Shown: positions 1-10,000, counted from the first letter of the stretch. The stretch is 64,000 bases of DNA from Sandaracinus amylolyticus (GCF_021631985.1 NZ_CP070225.1:8432001-8496000); one strand, 5' to 3'. The notes: generated by a model not told the origin, from the letters alone. Made by a program: numbers and translations.

Positions 1-364
1 CGGGCTCGATCACCGACGCCCACGAGCTCACCTGATCGAGCGGGCCGAACACCTCGAAGATCGCGTCGACCTCGAGCTTGCCCACCTCGTCGCGCATCAG
101 CGCGATCACCTCGAGGCGATCGGCGAGCATGGCCTTCGCAGCGCGGCGCAGCGCGTCGGCGCGCTCGCTCACGGGGCGCGACGCCCATCCGTGCTGGGCG
201 CGCCGTGCCTCCTCGACCGCCTTCGTCACGTCGGCCGCGCTCGCGACCGGGATCGACGCGAGCGGTCGCAGATCGACCGGGCACACGGGGTGGATGGCGC
301 CGTCGCGGACGACGGGCGCGGAGGGCGTGACGCCCGGAACCGACGCGCTGCTGGCCTCGTGCAT
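1..364 (-). CDS. Aldehyde dehydrogenase, N-terminal fragment
   Basis: The first 121 residues of an NAD(P)-dependent aldehyde dehydrogenase; the gene runs off the left edge. After a short leader the fragment reads like the family N terminus: a PVDLRPLASIPVAS strand pair, a helix VTKAVEEARRAQHGWA, then the SERADALRRAA helix and MRDEVGKLEVDA. The catalytic Cys and Glu lie outside the window, so the substrate cannot be guessed. The ATG at 362-364 faces the lipoprotein start at 451 across about 86 bases, so a divergent promoter region is expected there. The family call is fairly sure; everything beyond that is open. Confidence 0.8.
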   Translation of the reverse strand, partial: MHEASSASVPGVTPSAPVVRDGAIHPVCPVDLRPLASIPVASAADVTKAVEEARRAQHGWASRPVSERADALRRAAKAMLADRLEVIALMRDEVGKLEVDAIFEVFGPLDQVSSWASVIEP

Positions 365-450
365 GGCGGCCGGATGTACCGCAACGCGCCCAGCGTGGCC
401 ACCGGGGGGTCCGCGCCATCCCCTTCGCAGCTCGGGTATCCTGGATCGTG

Positions 451-1719
451 ATGCTTGCCCGCTTCTCTTGGCTCTTGGTGATCGCGATCGCGGGTTGCTC
501 CCTCGAACGCGTGGGGTTCGAAGGAGGTCGCGACGCATCGACCGGCCCACCGGACGGCGGCTCGCTCGACGGCGGCCATCGCGACGGAGGCCGGCGCTGC
601 GAGGTCGGCGGCTGCGACGACGGCAACGTCTGCACGAACGACGTGTGCAATCCGTCGATCGGCTGCGTGAACACGCCGGTGCCCGGCAGCTGCGACGACG
701 ACGTGCTGTGCAACGGCGCCGACTCCTGCGCCGAGGGCACCTGCAGCGTGCACGACGGGGTCGATCCCTGTCCCGGCTCGTCGTTCTGCGACGCGACCAG
801 CGACATGTGCACGGGCTGCGAGGACGCGACCGACTGCCCCGCCGAGATGATCGGCGACTGGGGCGCGTGCGCGTTCCCCAGCAACGTCTGCGCGACGATG
901 GGCATGCGCACCCGCACCGTCACGAGCTACACGTGCTCGAACGGCGGCACCTGCGAGCCCAGCGCGCGCGCAGAGACCGAGCCCTGCGTCCGCGGCACCG
1001 ACGGCATCGCCTGCGGCGTGCCGACCACCGGCGCGTGGAGCGCGTGCACGTACCTCGACACGACGTGCAGCACGAGCGGCAGCCGCACCCGCACCATCTC
1101 CACGCCGACCTGCGCGTCGGGCTCGTGCGCGATGATCCAGACCATCGAGACCGACACCGCGGGCTGCGCGCGCACCACCGACGGCGTGATGTGCGGGGCG
1201 CCGATCCCCGGCGCGTGGAGCCTGTGCGGCGGCTACGACGACAGCTGTGACGAGAGCGGGACCCAGAGCCGCACCATCACCACGCCGCGCTGCAACGCCG
1301 GCACCTGCACCGGCAGCACCACCGCGCCCGAGATGCGCGCGTGCTCGCGCGACACCGACGGCCTGATGTGCGGCGCCGAGACCTGCACCGACTACGGGCT
1401 CTGCGTGCGCACCTCGTCGTCGGGCTCGGCGTGCATGGGCAACGGCGTGCAGACCCGGCGTTGCACCGGCGCCCAGTGCAGCGCCGGCACCTGCGCGATG
1501 TCCGGGGTGCGCATCGACGAGCGGGCGTGTTTCCTCGGCGGCGATCCCTGCGAGCGCGGGCGCACGTGCGGCGCGTGCCAGCCGCTCGTCGGCACGACCT
1601 GCACCCGCGGCGCGGCGGGCTATCGCGAGTGCACGATCCAGGGCGGCACCTGCGGCATGGGCGGCTGCGGCGGCAACTCCGCCGACGTGACGATCTGGGA
1701 GCGATGCACGTGCCCGTGA
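451..1719 (+). CDS. Cys-rich lipoprotein with thrombospondin-type-1-like repeats
   Basis: A 422-residue exported lipoprotein. The N terminus is a signal peptide ending in lipobox IAGC, followed by SLERVGFEGG and a short Asp/Gly/Ser linker. The mature part is packed with Cys. From about residue 130 it holds at least three units of about 60 residues, each with GxWSxC, an SxTRTITTPxC strand, and a closing CxRxTDGxxCG. That spacing resembles thrombospondin type 1 repeats of secreted adhesins. ATG 451 was preferred over the adjoining GTG at 448. The stop overlaps the next start (TGATG), so the two are coupled. An outer-surface adhesive role is inference. Confidence 0.8.
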   Translation: MLARFSWLLVIAIAGCSLERVGFEGGRDASTGPPDGGSLDGGHRDGGRRCEVGGCDDGNVCTNDVCNPSIGCVNTPVPGSCDDDVLCNGADSCAEGTCSVHDGVDPCPGSSFCDATSDMCTGCEDATDCPAEMIGDWGACAFPSNVCATMGMRTRTVTSYTCSNGGTCEPSARAETEPCVRGTDGIACGVPTTGAWSACTYLDTTCSTSGSRTRTISTPTCASGSCAMIQTIETDTAGCARTTDGVMCGAPIPGAWSLCGGYDDSCDESGTQSRTITTPRCNAGTCTGSTTAPEMRACSRDTDGLMCGAETCTDYGLCVRTSSSGSACMGNGVQTRRCTGAQCSAGTCAMSGVRIDERACFLGGDPCERGRTCGACQPLVGTTCTRGAAGYRECTIQGGTCGMGGCGGNSADVTIWERCTCP

Positions 1720-2195
1720 TGCGCGCGTTCGTGATCGTCCTCGCGCTCGGCGTCGTGTCGATCGCGCGCGCCGACGTCGTCGACCCCGAGCCCGAGCGCT
1801 GCCCGCGCGGCTCGACCCCCGCGACCGCGCACTCCGGCCCGTTCTGCCGCGCGGACGACACCTGCGCCTCCGACGCCGAGTGCAGCACCGGCCAGCGCTG
1901 CGTCGCGATCGCGCAGTGCCTCGAGACGCGCGGGTGCGGCGGCCGCACCGACTTCGAGGACGCCGAGCCCTGCACGCTCACCCACGTCTCCGGTGAGTGC
2001 GAGAGCGCGGGCGGATCGTGCGGCGACGAGGGCACGTGCACCGAGCGTCGGGTGTGCGCCGGTGAAGCCGAGCGTCCCGGTGGTGGCGGATGCAGCTGCG
2101 CCGCGCCCGGACGTGCCCGCGCGGGGACCGGCCTCGTGCTGGCGATCGCGACCCTCGCGACGATGTTCCTGGCTCGTCGGAGGCGAGCCGGGTGA
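1719..2195 (+). CDS. Secreted Cys-rich protein with MYXO-CTERM-like anchor
   Basis: A 158-residue protein starting inside the stop of the preceding lipoprotein. It has a signal peptide (FVIVLALGVVSIARA) and a Cys-rich body with a DxxCxxDAECxxGQRC module of the kind common in myxobacterial surface proteins. The C terminus has a Gly-rich GGGGCSC motif, a hydrophobic helix (TGLVLAIATLATMFLA) and a final RRRR cluster. This Cys, transmembrane helix, Arg layout matches MYXO-CTERM sorting signals, which route proteins to the cell surface. It probably works with the coupled upstream lipoprotein. The function of the body is unknown. Confidence 0.75.
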   Translation: MRAFVIVLALGVVSIARADVVDPEPERCPRGSTPATAHSGPFCRADDTCASDAECSTGQRCVAIAQCLETRGCGGRTDFEDAEPCTLTHVSGECESAGGSCGDEGTCTERRVCAGEAERPGGGGCSCAAPGRARAGTGLVLAIATLATMFLARRRRAG

Positions 2196-3178
2196 GCGCA
2201 GCGGAGCGCATCGAAGATCTGCGACGTGCAGCGGGCTCCGCGGTGGTGGAGTCGTTCTTCCGAGGGCTCTCGCGCGTGGCGTCGCTGCATCCGAATGCGC
2301 GTCCCGAGCGACACGGCGTGATCGTCGAGCGCGACATCGCGTACGTCGATCGTCCGGGCCCCGAGCATCGCCTCGACGTCTATCGCCCGGTGCGCGACGC
2401 GCAGGGCCCGCGGCCGGTCGTGATGTACGTGCACGGCGGCGGCTTCCGGATCCTCTCGAAGGACACCCACTGGCTGATGGGGCTCGCGTTCGCGCGCCGC
2501 GGCTACGTGGTGTTCAACGTCGACTACCGCCTCGCGCCGCGCCATCCGTTCCCCGCGGCGCTCGAGGACGCCGGGGCCGCGCTGAGCTGGGTCACGAAGA
2601 ACGCGCATCGCTGGGGCGGCGACCCATCGCGCATCGTGCTGGCGGGCGAGTCGGCGGGCGCGAACATCGTCGCCGCGCTCACGCTCGCGTGCTGCTACGA
2701 GCGCGACGAGCCGTACGCGAAGCGCGTGTTCGAGCTCGGCGTGGTGCCGGTCGCGACGCTGCCGGCGTGCGGGATCTTCCAGGTGAGCGACGTGCAGCGC
2801 TTCGCGCGTCGCAAGAAGGGGTTCCCGCGGTTCGTGATGGATCGCCTCGAGGAGGTCTCCCACGCGTACCTCGGGCGCGATCACACCGCGTACGGCACGT
2901 CGCTCGATCTCGCCGACCCGGTGTGCTTCCTCGAGCGCGCGCAGGCGCCGGCGCGCCCGCTGCCGCCGTTCTTCCTGCCGGTGGGCACTCGAGATCCGCT
3001 GCTCGACGACACGCGGCGGTTGGCGCGGGCGGTCTCGGCGCTCGGCGGGGAGGCGATCACGAAGATCTATCCCGGGGAAGTGCACGCGTTTCATGCCTTC
3101 GTGTTCCGGGGGGCCGCTCGGCGGTGTTGGCAGGAGATGCTGACGTTTCTGGACGGAAAGGCTTCGGCTTCGGCGTAA
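2192..3178 (+). CDS. Alpha/beta hydrolase of the HSL (Abhydrolase_3) esterase family
   Basis: A 328-residue carboxylesterase of the hormone-sensitive-lipase family. The sequence shows the HGGG oxyanion-hole motif (VMYVHGGGF, about residue 75), nucleophile motif GESAG (about 150), a late Asp in GTRDPLLDD and catalytic His in EVHAFHAF. No signal peptide is visible, so it is probably cytosolic, hydrolysing short acyl esters; the substrate is unknown. The GTG start at 2192 overlaps the upstream stop by four bases, which is why it was chosen over an ATG further upstream that would run deep into the previous gene. It ends just before a 26-bp inverted repeat. Confidence 0.87.
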   Translation: MSAAERIEDLRRAAGSAVVESFFRGLSRVASLHPNARPERHGVIVERDIAYVDRPGPEHRLDVYRPVRDAQGPRPVVMYVHGGGFRILSKDTHWLMGLAFARRGYVVFNVDYRLAPRHPFPAALEDAGAALSWVTKNAHRWGGDPSRIVLAGESAGANIVAALTLACCYERDEPYAKRVFELGVVPVATLPACGIFQVSDVQRFARRKKGFPRFVMDRLEEVSHAYLGRDHTAYGTSLDLADPVCFLERAQAPARPLPPFFLPVGTRDPLLDDTRRLARAVSALGGEAITKIYPGEVHAFHAFVFRGAARRCWQEMLTFLDGKASASA

Positions 3179-3362
3179 GGCGGGTGGGGGTGGGTCCGAC
3201 GCCCGGGGTGCGTCGGGCTGCTGGACGAGAGGCAGTGAGCGTCGGGAAGCGGTGGTCGCATCGCGGCGCGCGCTTCGCGCTCTGCCGCGATGCTTCGATC
3301 AGTCCGTGGTCGGCCTCGGCGGCCCCCGTCGCACGAGGGCGTCGGACCCACCCCCACCCGCC
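3179..3362. repeat. Perfect 26-bp inverted repeat, arms 158 bp apart (outer)
   Basis: Arms at 3179-3204 and 3337-3362 are exact reverse complements (26 of 26), beginning GGCGGGTGGGGGTGGGTCCG. The left arm starts directly after the TAA of the esterase gene. The 132 bases between hold no convincing gene. The arms are far longer than a terminator stem, and long exact arms suggest either a small mobile or repetitive element or recent duplication and inversion. No transposase is visible. Confidence 0.85.
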
Positions 3363-3507
3363 CGATACCGCGGTTCTGCCGTCTCGGTGGGTGGGGCTGG
3401 GGCGGCTCGCGACGGGTCCGCGCTTCGCCGCGGCCCCGACGCTCGCGGTTCGGGCTCTGCTTCGCACTCGCCTGGATGGGCCGGGCTCTGCTTCGCAGTC
3501 GCCCGAA

Positions 3508-3645
3508 GAGGAGCGGTCGCGCGCGGAGCGCGGGAACGCGACGGGTGGTGCGGGAGGAGCGGTCACGCGCGGAGCGCGGGAACGCGACGGGTGATGCGAG
3601 AGGAGCGGTCGCGCGCGGAGCGCGGGAACGCGACGGGTGTGGTGC
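3508..3645. repeat. Three tandem 46-bp repeats
   Basis: Three copies start at 3508, 3554 and 3600 with an exact period of 46. The core is GAGGAGCGGTCGCGCGCGGA followed by GCGCGGGAACGCGACGGGT; only a few bases differ between copies. Each unit carries a CGCGCGGAGCGCG dyad. The tract lies just upstream of the AraC-type gene at 3678 and could influence its expression, but may equally be neutral repetitive sequence. The rest of the 3179-3677 gap shows no gene. Confidence 0.85.
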
Positions 3646-3677
3646 GCGCGGGCTGGCGTCGGGGTCGCTCGGGCCGC

Positions 3678-4508
3678 ATGGCGGCTCTCGTGGCTCTGTC
3701 TTCGACGCGGTATCGCGAGCACCTGCCGATCCCGGCTCTCCGCGCGCATGTGCGGGTGGTCTGGGAGCTCTCCGGGCCGTGCGACGACCCTGCGCCCCAG
3801 CGGATGATTCCCGACGGCGCGATGAGCTGGTGGATCAACTTCGGCGCGCCACTCGCCGGGGGCTGCCACGTGCCGGCGGGCGGGACGCTCTTCATCGGCG
3901 AGATCCGACGGCCCTTCGAGCTCTCGTCGAGCGGCGCGCTCGACGTCGTGGGCGTGAGCTTCTGGCCGGGCCGCGCTCGCACCTTCGTCGATGTGCCGCC
4001 GCGCGAGCTCGTCGATCGCCTGAGCGTCGATCCGCCGCTCGCCCCCACCCTCGCGCGCGACCTCGCTCGCTCGATGCACGGCGCCGAGCCCGACGATCGC
4101 ATCGCGCTCCTCCAAGCCGCCCTCGCCCGCGCCCTCGTCGCGCCGCGCGCCCCGAGCGGACCGGTGCGCCGCGCGCTCGCGCTCCTCGAGCGCGACGACG
4201 GCACCCTGCGCATCGCCACGCTCGCCGACACCGTCGGGCTCAGCCCGCGGCAGCTCGAGCGCCGCTTCGCCGAGGAGGTGGGCATCGCGCCCAAGGCGCT
4301 CGCGTCGGTGCTCCGGTTCCGGCGCGCGCTCGACGCGATGACGGTGGGCAGCGCGGACTACCCGTCGATCGCACGACGCTGCGGCTACGCCGATCAGTCG
4401 CACCTCGTCCGCGACTTCACGCGCTTCGCCGGCTCGTCGCCCACCTGCTTCGTCGCCACCGACGCGCCCCGCGCGCGCCCCGAGTGGCTGCGCCGTCCCG
4501 CGAGCTGA
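3678..4508 (+). CDS. AraC-family transcriptional regulator
   Basis: A 276-residue one-component regulator. The N-terminal half (about 1-150, with RMIPDGAMSWWINFG and FWPGRARTFVDVP) resembles the DUF6597-type sensory domain of this subfamily. The C-terminal third holds two helix-turn-helix units: IATLADTVGLSPRQLERRFAEEVGIAPK and YPSIARRCGYADQSHLVRDFTRFAGSSP. The ATG at 3678 was chosen because upstream codons run through the 46-bp repeat tract. It stands alone between the esterase and RidA genes. The ligand is unknown. Confidence 0.85.
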   Translation: MAALVALSSTRYREHLPIPALRAHVRVVWELSGPCDDPAPQRMIPDGAMSWWINFGAPLAGGCHVPAGGTLFIGEIRRPFELSSSGALDVVGVSFWPGRARTFVDVPPRELVDRLSVDPPLAPTLARDLARSMHGAEPDDRIALLQAALARALVAPRAPSGPVRRALALLERDDGTLRIATLADTVGLSPRQLERRFAEEVGIAPKALASVLRFRRALDAMTVGSADYPSIARRCGYADQSHLVRDFTRFAGSSPTCFVATDAPRARPEWLRRPAS

Positions 4509-4557
4509 CGTCGCATTCGTTCAAGACCCCGCCCCGCCGCGGCCGTATCTCGATCGC

Positions 4558-4965
4558 ATGGCCGTTCAGCTGATCCATCCGTCCGGTCTCTTCCGGGCCG
4601 AGCACTACACCCAGGTCGCGATCGCGACCGGCACCCGCACCGTCTACCTCGCGGGCCAGGTCGCGTACGACGAGCACCAGCGCATCGTCGGAGTCGGCGA
4701 TCTCGCGGCGCAGACCGAGCAGGCGACGCTCAACGTGGGCCGCGCCCTCGAGGCCGCGGGCGCGACCTTCGAGGACGTCGCCAAGCTCACGATCTACGTC
4801 ACGCAGTGGACCCCCGAGCAGATGCCGCGCTTCGTCGAGGGCTTCTCGCGCGCCGCGCAGCGCCTCGGCATCACCTCTCGCCCGCCGGCCTCGCTGATCG
4901 GCGTCGAGGTGCTCTTCGATCCCGACATCCGGATCGAGATCGAAGCGATCGCCGTCCTTCCCTGA
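4558..4965 (+). CDS. RidA/YjgF-family protein (2-iminobutanoate/enamine deaminase type)
   Basis: A 135-residue member of the RidA superfamily, the usual length. The order of elements fits: VYLAGQVAYDE, GDLAAQTEQATLNVGRALEAAGATFEDV, the LTIYVTQW strand, and the conserved Arg in SRPPASLIGVEVLFDPDIRIEIEAIAV. RidA enzymes hydrolyse reactive enamine/imine intermediates from PLP enzymes; whether this paralogue is catalytic or belongs to another subgroup is not settled. It is monocistronic and convergent with the next gene, the two stops being almost in contact. Confidence 0.87.
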   Translation: MAVQLIHPSGLFRAEHYTQVAIATGTRTVYLAGQVAYDEHQRIVGVGDLAAQTEQATLNVGRALEAAGATFEDVAKLTIYVTQWTPEQMPRFVEGFSRAAQRLGITSRPPASLIGVEVLFDPDIRIEIEAIAVLP

Positions 4966-6432
4966 TCAGTCGCGATCGCACACCCCCGCGGGCGTCATGC
5001 TTCCGAAGTGCGGCACGCAGAACGAGCCGTCGGCGCAGCGGGGCTGGCGGTTGGCCCCGCCATCGGGCAGCGGGATCGCGCCGTCGGAGCCCGGGGGCAC
5101 CGGGTACCACGTGGGATCGCAGAGCGGCGCGCAGTAATCCTGATGACATCCGAGCCCCGCGCCGCAGTCGACGTGGCTCCCGCACCGATCGCCATCGCCG
5201 CCGGGCGGGATGCACACCATGATCGACGTGCTCGCGCCGTACGGGGTGAGCGGTCGGCACTGGCCCCCACCGGCGCACGGCGAAGGTGCGCTCGGATCGC
5301 AGCGCACGTCGGGGATGCACTCGCCGCCGGCGTGCGGACAGAGCTCGCCCGCCTCGCACCCGAACGCGTCGCAGGGCGCGATGCAGGTGCCCGCCTCGCG
5401 GCTGTAGGGCGCGCACGCGAGGCCCTCGCCGCAGCGCGACGTCATCAGCGTCTGGCCTCCCTCGAGCGACACCGCGACGTCGATCGTGCACGCCGCGCCC
5501 GCGCCCAGCGTCCCCGGCTCGCTCACGCAGCGCATCGCGTGACGACGACCCTCGTCGATCTGCCCCCACGCGCAGCGCTCTCCGCTCTCGCACGACGACG
5601 GGTCGGCCAGCGAGCAGTCGGACACGAGGTCGGCGTCGCACACTCCCACCTGCGCTCCGTCGTCGGGCGCGACGTCGACGCACAGCGAGCCGTCCTCGCA
5701 GTGCGAGGGCGCGGGATGGAAGACCGTGCCGCCGTCGGGCAGCGGAGACGGCACCCCGGCGTCGGGCAGCGGCCTCGCGTCGCAGCGCGTCGCGCATCGT
5801 CCGTACGCGCACCCGAGCTCCCGCGCGCAGTCGCCGTCGCTCGCGCACACCGCGCCGATCGCACCATCGCCGGTGTCGCGACAGACCCAGCGATCGCCCC
5901 CGCCACCGATCGGCCTGACGTGCGCGCATCGCTCCGACGCGCCGCACGGGCTCTGGGTCAGCGGATCGCACTCGATCGCCGTCACGCACGACTGCCAGTA
6001 TCCGGGGCAGATCTCGCCCGAGGCGCAGCCGAGCAAGTGGCAGGGGCGCACGCACACCGCGCTCTCCGCGAACGCTGGTGGCTGACAGACGAGGTCCTCG
6101 CCGCAGCGCGACGTCCGGTACGACAGGCCGTCGGCGAACGTGACGGGCACGTCGAACGCGCACGCCTCGCCCTCGCTCAGCGTTCCGGGCTCGGACGTGC
6201 AGCGGAACCCGGTCCACATGTAGGTATCGAGCTGGCCGTACGCGCACCGCTCGCCCTCGGCACACTCGTCGCCGCCGAGCACGCAGTTCGAGAAGCGGTC
6301 GCCCGCGTCCTCCCCGAAGCCCCAGCTCCCCGCATCGATCCCCGCGCCCGCATCGCCCCCGTCGGCGTTCGCGCCGCATCCCGAGAGCGCGACCACGACT
6401 CCGACGACTCCCCACACGGCTCCGTTCCGCAC
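4966..6432 (-). CDS. Cys-rich lipoprotein with internal duplication
   Basis: A 488-residue exported lipoprotein with signal peptide VVGVVVALSGC and an Asp/Gly/Ala linker. The mature part consists of two homologous halves of about 215 residues. Each contains ECAEGERCAYGQLD/SCESGERCAWGQID, a TSEPGTL/VSEPGTL strand, a TSRCGE motif, CDxxGCxxGExCP, CDPxxxSPC and a closing C-DGS-C. The duplication is clear by eye. No catalytic motif was recognised; a structural or binding role at the outer membrane is inference. It is convergent with RidA and belongs to the same general class as the other Cys-rich lipoproteins here. Confidence 0.8.
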   Translation of the reverse strand: MRNGAVWGVVGVVVALSGCGANADGGDAGAGIDAGSWGFGEDAGDRFSNCVLGGDECAEGERCAYGQLDTYMWTGFRCTSEPGTLSEGEACAFDVPVTFADGLSYRTSRCGEDLVCQPPAFAESAVCVRPCHLLGCASGEICPGYWQSCVTAIECDPLTQSPCGASERCAHVRPIGGGGDRWVCRDTGDGAIGAVCASDGDCARELGCAYGRCATRCDARPLPDAGVPSPLPDGGTVFHPAPSHCEDGSLCVDVAPDDGAQVGVCDADLVSDCSLADPSSCESGERCAWGQIDEGRRHAMRCVSEPGTLGAGAACTIDVAVSLEGGQTLMTSRCGEGLACAPYSREAGTCIAPCDAFGCEAGELCPHAGGECIPDVRCDPSAPSPCAGGGQCRPLTPYGASTSIMVCIPPGGDGDRCGSHVDCGAGLGCHQDYCAPLCDPTWYPVPPGSDGAIPLPDGGANRQPRCADGSFCVPHFGSMTPAGVCDRD

Positions 6433-6502
6433 GCGGCACCTCCTCGCGCGTGCCAGACCGAGCCGTCGCGCACGCGCGCGGAGTGGGGAGCACGTCGCGT
6501 GC

Positions 6503-7057
6503 TCAGCCCGCGGTGCGCGCGACCAGCGCGCTCGTCGCCTGCCACGCGCGGAACACGAACCAGAGGCAGACCAGGTGGAGGATCACGCCGAGCCCGTCCT
6601 CGAAGAACACGAAGAGCGCGGTGTCCCCCGCGTAGACCATCATCGCCACCACCAGCGCCCAGGGCTTGCCGCGCTTGCCCAGCCACGCGAGCCCGAAGAG
6701 AGCGCCGGCGGGCACCAGCGCGAGCGCCACGCCGATCACGTTCAGCCAAGGCATCCCGGCCTCGGCCGCGAGCACGTGGACGATGACCGCCGGCACCAAC
6801 GAAGCGCCGAGCGCCAGCGCGAAGCTCCAGTCCGCGCCCGCCGCCGCGGTGATCGCGTTGACCACCGAGAGCCCGACCGCCCAGTAGAGCCACGAGACGC
6901 CGCGCGAGACCTCGGACGCGAGCCGGACGAGCTCGGGGTCGGGCGCGGGCGCCGCTTCGCTCGCCGGCGCCTCGAAGGGCAACGTGAAGCCGGGTGGCGG
7001 AGGCTCGCGGTCGCGCGGGTCGTCGTTCGCGGGGGTGGTGCGGGTCGGGTCGAGCAT
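6503..7057 (-). CDS. Multi-pass membrane protein, unknown function
   Basis: A protein of about 184 residues. The first 50 are hydrophilic and Pro/Glu-rich (PRDREPPPPGFTLPFEAP). Four to five hydrophobic segments follow: YWAVGLSVVNAITAAAG, FALALGASLVPAVIVHVLA, LNVIGVALALVPAGALFGLAWL, ALVVAMMVYAGDTALFVFF and LGVILHLVCLWFVFRAW. The late GDTALFVFFEDGLGVILHLVCLWFVFRAW stretch recurs in small inner-membrane proteins of unknown role. The ATG at 7057 was preferred; a GTG at 7087 would add ten residues. It lies directly downstream of the hybrid kinase gene on the same strand, a possible but unproven operon. Confidence 0.7.
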   Translation of the reverse strand: MLDPTRTTPANDDPRDREPPPPGFTLPFEAPASEAAPAPDPELVRLASEVSRGVSWLYWAVGLSVVNAITAAAGADWSFALALGASLVPAVIVHVLAAEAGMPWLNVIGVALALVPAGALFGLAWLGKRGKPWALVVAMMVYAGDTALFVFFEDGLGVILHLVCLWFVFRAWQATSALVARTAG

Positions 7058-7083
7058 GGCGCGCGAGGCTAACACGCCGCCGT

Positions 7084-10000
7084 TCACCCCCTCGGACGCA
7101 GCTCCGCCATCACCTCGAGCAGGTGCGCCGGCTCCACCGGCTTCACGAGGTGCGCGTCGAACCCGACCTCGCGGGCGCGGCTTCGATCGCTCTCCTGGCC
7201 GTAGCCCGTGAGCGCCACCAGCCGCACGCTCGCGAGGCTCGGATCGGCGCGCAGTCGCCGCGCGAGCTCGAATCCGTCGATCCCCGGCAGCCCCACGTCG
7301 AGGATCGCGACGTCGGGCGCCACCTCGCGGACGAGCGCGAAGCCCTCTTCACCGTGGGCCGCGGTGCGGCAGGTCACGCTCTCGGCCTCGAGCAGCGCGC
7401 ACAGCGTCTCGCGGCTCTCGGCGTTGTCCTCGACGATGACCACCGACATCCCTCGCACCGACGCTCCGGTGCGGGGGCCGCGCGCGCGATCGGGATCGCT
7501 CCGGCCCGGCGCCTCGGCCCGAGGCAGTCGGATCACGATCTCGGCGCCACGCCCCTCGCCGTCGCTGTGGGCCTCCACGCTGCCGCCGTGCATCGTCACC
7601 AGGCTGCGCACCAGCGTGAGCCCCACGCCGAGGCCGCCGTCGGCGCGCTCGAGCGTGCGCTCCGACTGCACGAAGAGATCGAACACGTGCTCGATCATGT
7701 GCCGCGGGATCCCCATCCCGTCGTCGCGAACCCGCAGCACCACGCAGCCGTCCTCGGCGCGCGCCTCGAGCCGCACGTGCCCGCCGGGCGGCGTGTACTT
7801 CGCCGCGTTGTGCAGCAGGTTGACCTGGATCTGGTGCAGGCGCGCCGGGTCTCCGTCGACGTAGAGCGGCTCGTCCGGCACCGACACGACCAGCTCGTGC
7901 CGGCGCGACTCCATCGCGCCGCGCACCGCGTCGGCCGCGTCGTGCACCAGCTCCCGCACGTCGACGATGCGCCGCCTGAGCTCGATCTTGCTCTGGGTCA
8001 CCCGCCCGACCTCGAGCAGGTCGTCGAGCAGGCGCGCCATCTGTCGCGACTGCCGCTCGACGAGGCGGAGCAGGTGCGGTCGTCGCTCCGCGGCATCCTT
8101 CCCCGACGTGAGGATCGCGGTCGCGTTGACGAGCGCGCCGAGCGGATTGCGCAGCTCGTGCGAGAGCATCGCGAGGAACTCGTCACGCCGCCGCACCGCG
8201 TCGTGGATGCGCTCCTCGGCGTGCTTCTGCTCGGTCACGTCGCGCAGGACGCCGATCACGCCGACGACGTGGCCCTCGCGATCGCGCAGCGGCAGGCGGG
8301 TCGCGAGATCCCAGCCCTCGACGCCCTCGCCGTCGGGCGCGCGGCGCTCCAGCCGGTACTCCTGCGCGACGCCGGTGCGCAGCACCTCGAGGTCGGCCTG
8401 GTCGAGCGCGCCCGCCCCGTGGTCGAGGCCGAGCCGCGCCGCCATCGGCGCGTTCACGCGGATGAAGCGACCGGCGTCGCTCTTGAAGTAGATCGCGTCG
8501 GGGGTGCTCGCGAGCAGGCTGTCGAGCAGGTGCCGCGCCTGGAAGAGCGCGTCCTCGGCCGCCTTCAGGCTGCTGATGTCGATGATCGTGACGACGACAC
8601 CCTCGATCGACCCGTTCGCGCGGTACGGCAGCACCCGCAGGAAGTACGTGCGGCCGCCCTTGGTCCCGACCTGGCGCTCGATCGGCGTGCCGGTCGCGAG
8701 CACGCGCCGGATCGCCTCGTTCAGCTCGGGGTAGTCGAGGCGATGCGTGAACGTCTCGATCGAGCGCCCGACGTCGCGCGGCAGCAGCGTGAAGCTCTCG
8801 GCGATCTGCGGCGTGAACTTGCGGATGCGGAGCTCGCGGTCGAGGAACACGGCGCCGACGTCGGTGCTCGAGAGGAGGTTGTCGACGTCGTTCGTCAGCT
8901 CCGTGAGCTCCTGGATCTTGCGCTGGTACTCGGCGTTCACCGTGTACAGCTCCTCGTTCACGCTCTGGAGCTCTTCGTTCGTGCTCTGGAGCTCCTCGTT
9001 CGACGCGATCAGCTCCTCGTTCGTCGCCTGGAGCTCCTCGTTGCCGGTCTCGAGCTCTTCGATCGCCGCCTGCAGGTTCTCCTTCGTGTACGAGAGCTCG
9101 CGCTCGAGGTCCGCCATGCGCTCGCGCGAGACCTGATCGAGCTCGACCTCGGTCCCGTCGACGCGCTGTGCGCCGGTGGACGCGTCCGCCTCGCTCGGCG
9201 TGATCGTGATGAGGACGTGGCGCCCCCCGCCGTGGCGGTCGCGGACCCGACGGACCGACACGTCGTGCACGACCGGCACGCCGTCGATCGGGATCCGCAC
9301 CCCGCGGAACATCACCGGCGACGCCTCGCGCTTCGCGCGCTGCAGCCCACCGACGACGACCATGCGCAGCTCGCCGTCGATGATGTCGAGCACCTCGAGG
9401 TCCTGGCGCCCGTCCTTCAGCCTCAGGTAGCGGCTGGCGCCGGCGAACGAGTGGAGCAGCTCGCCGCTCTCGTCGACGAGCAGGCTCGGCGGCATCCGCT
9501 CGTCGAGCAGCACGTCGTAGGTCGAGAGCAGCTGCGCGAGCGAGTGCCGCGCGGGCGTCGTGCCGAAGCTCGGGCTGCGCCGCGCCTCGACGCTCGGACC
9601 GCGGAAGCGCGTGTCCGACGCGAGCCGTGCGTCGCCGCGCTTCCGGTAGATGCGCCAGTGCCGATCGATCGGCTCGAGCTCGTCGGTGAGGACGCCCGGG
9701 CTCTCGCTCGGCCCGAGGAAGAGCACACCGCCGCGACCGAGCGCGAAGTGGAAGAGCCCCAGCACCTTCTCCTGCACCGCGGGCTGCAGGTAGATGAGCA
9801 TGTTGCGGCAGCTGATCAGATCGACGCGCGTGAACGGCGCGTCGCGGATCACGTTGTGGACCGCGAACACCACGTTCTGTCGGAGGTCGGGCGCGACCTG
9901 GTAGGCGCCGCCGCGGTGCTGGAACCAGCGATCGAGGCGCTCGCGCGAGACGTTCGCGACCGCTTCCTCCGAGTACACCGCGCGCGACGCCGCCTCGATC

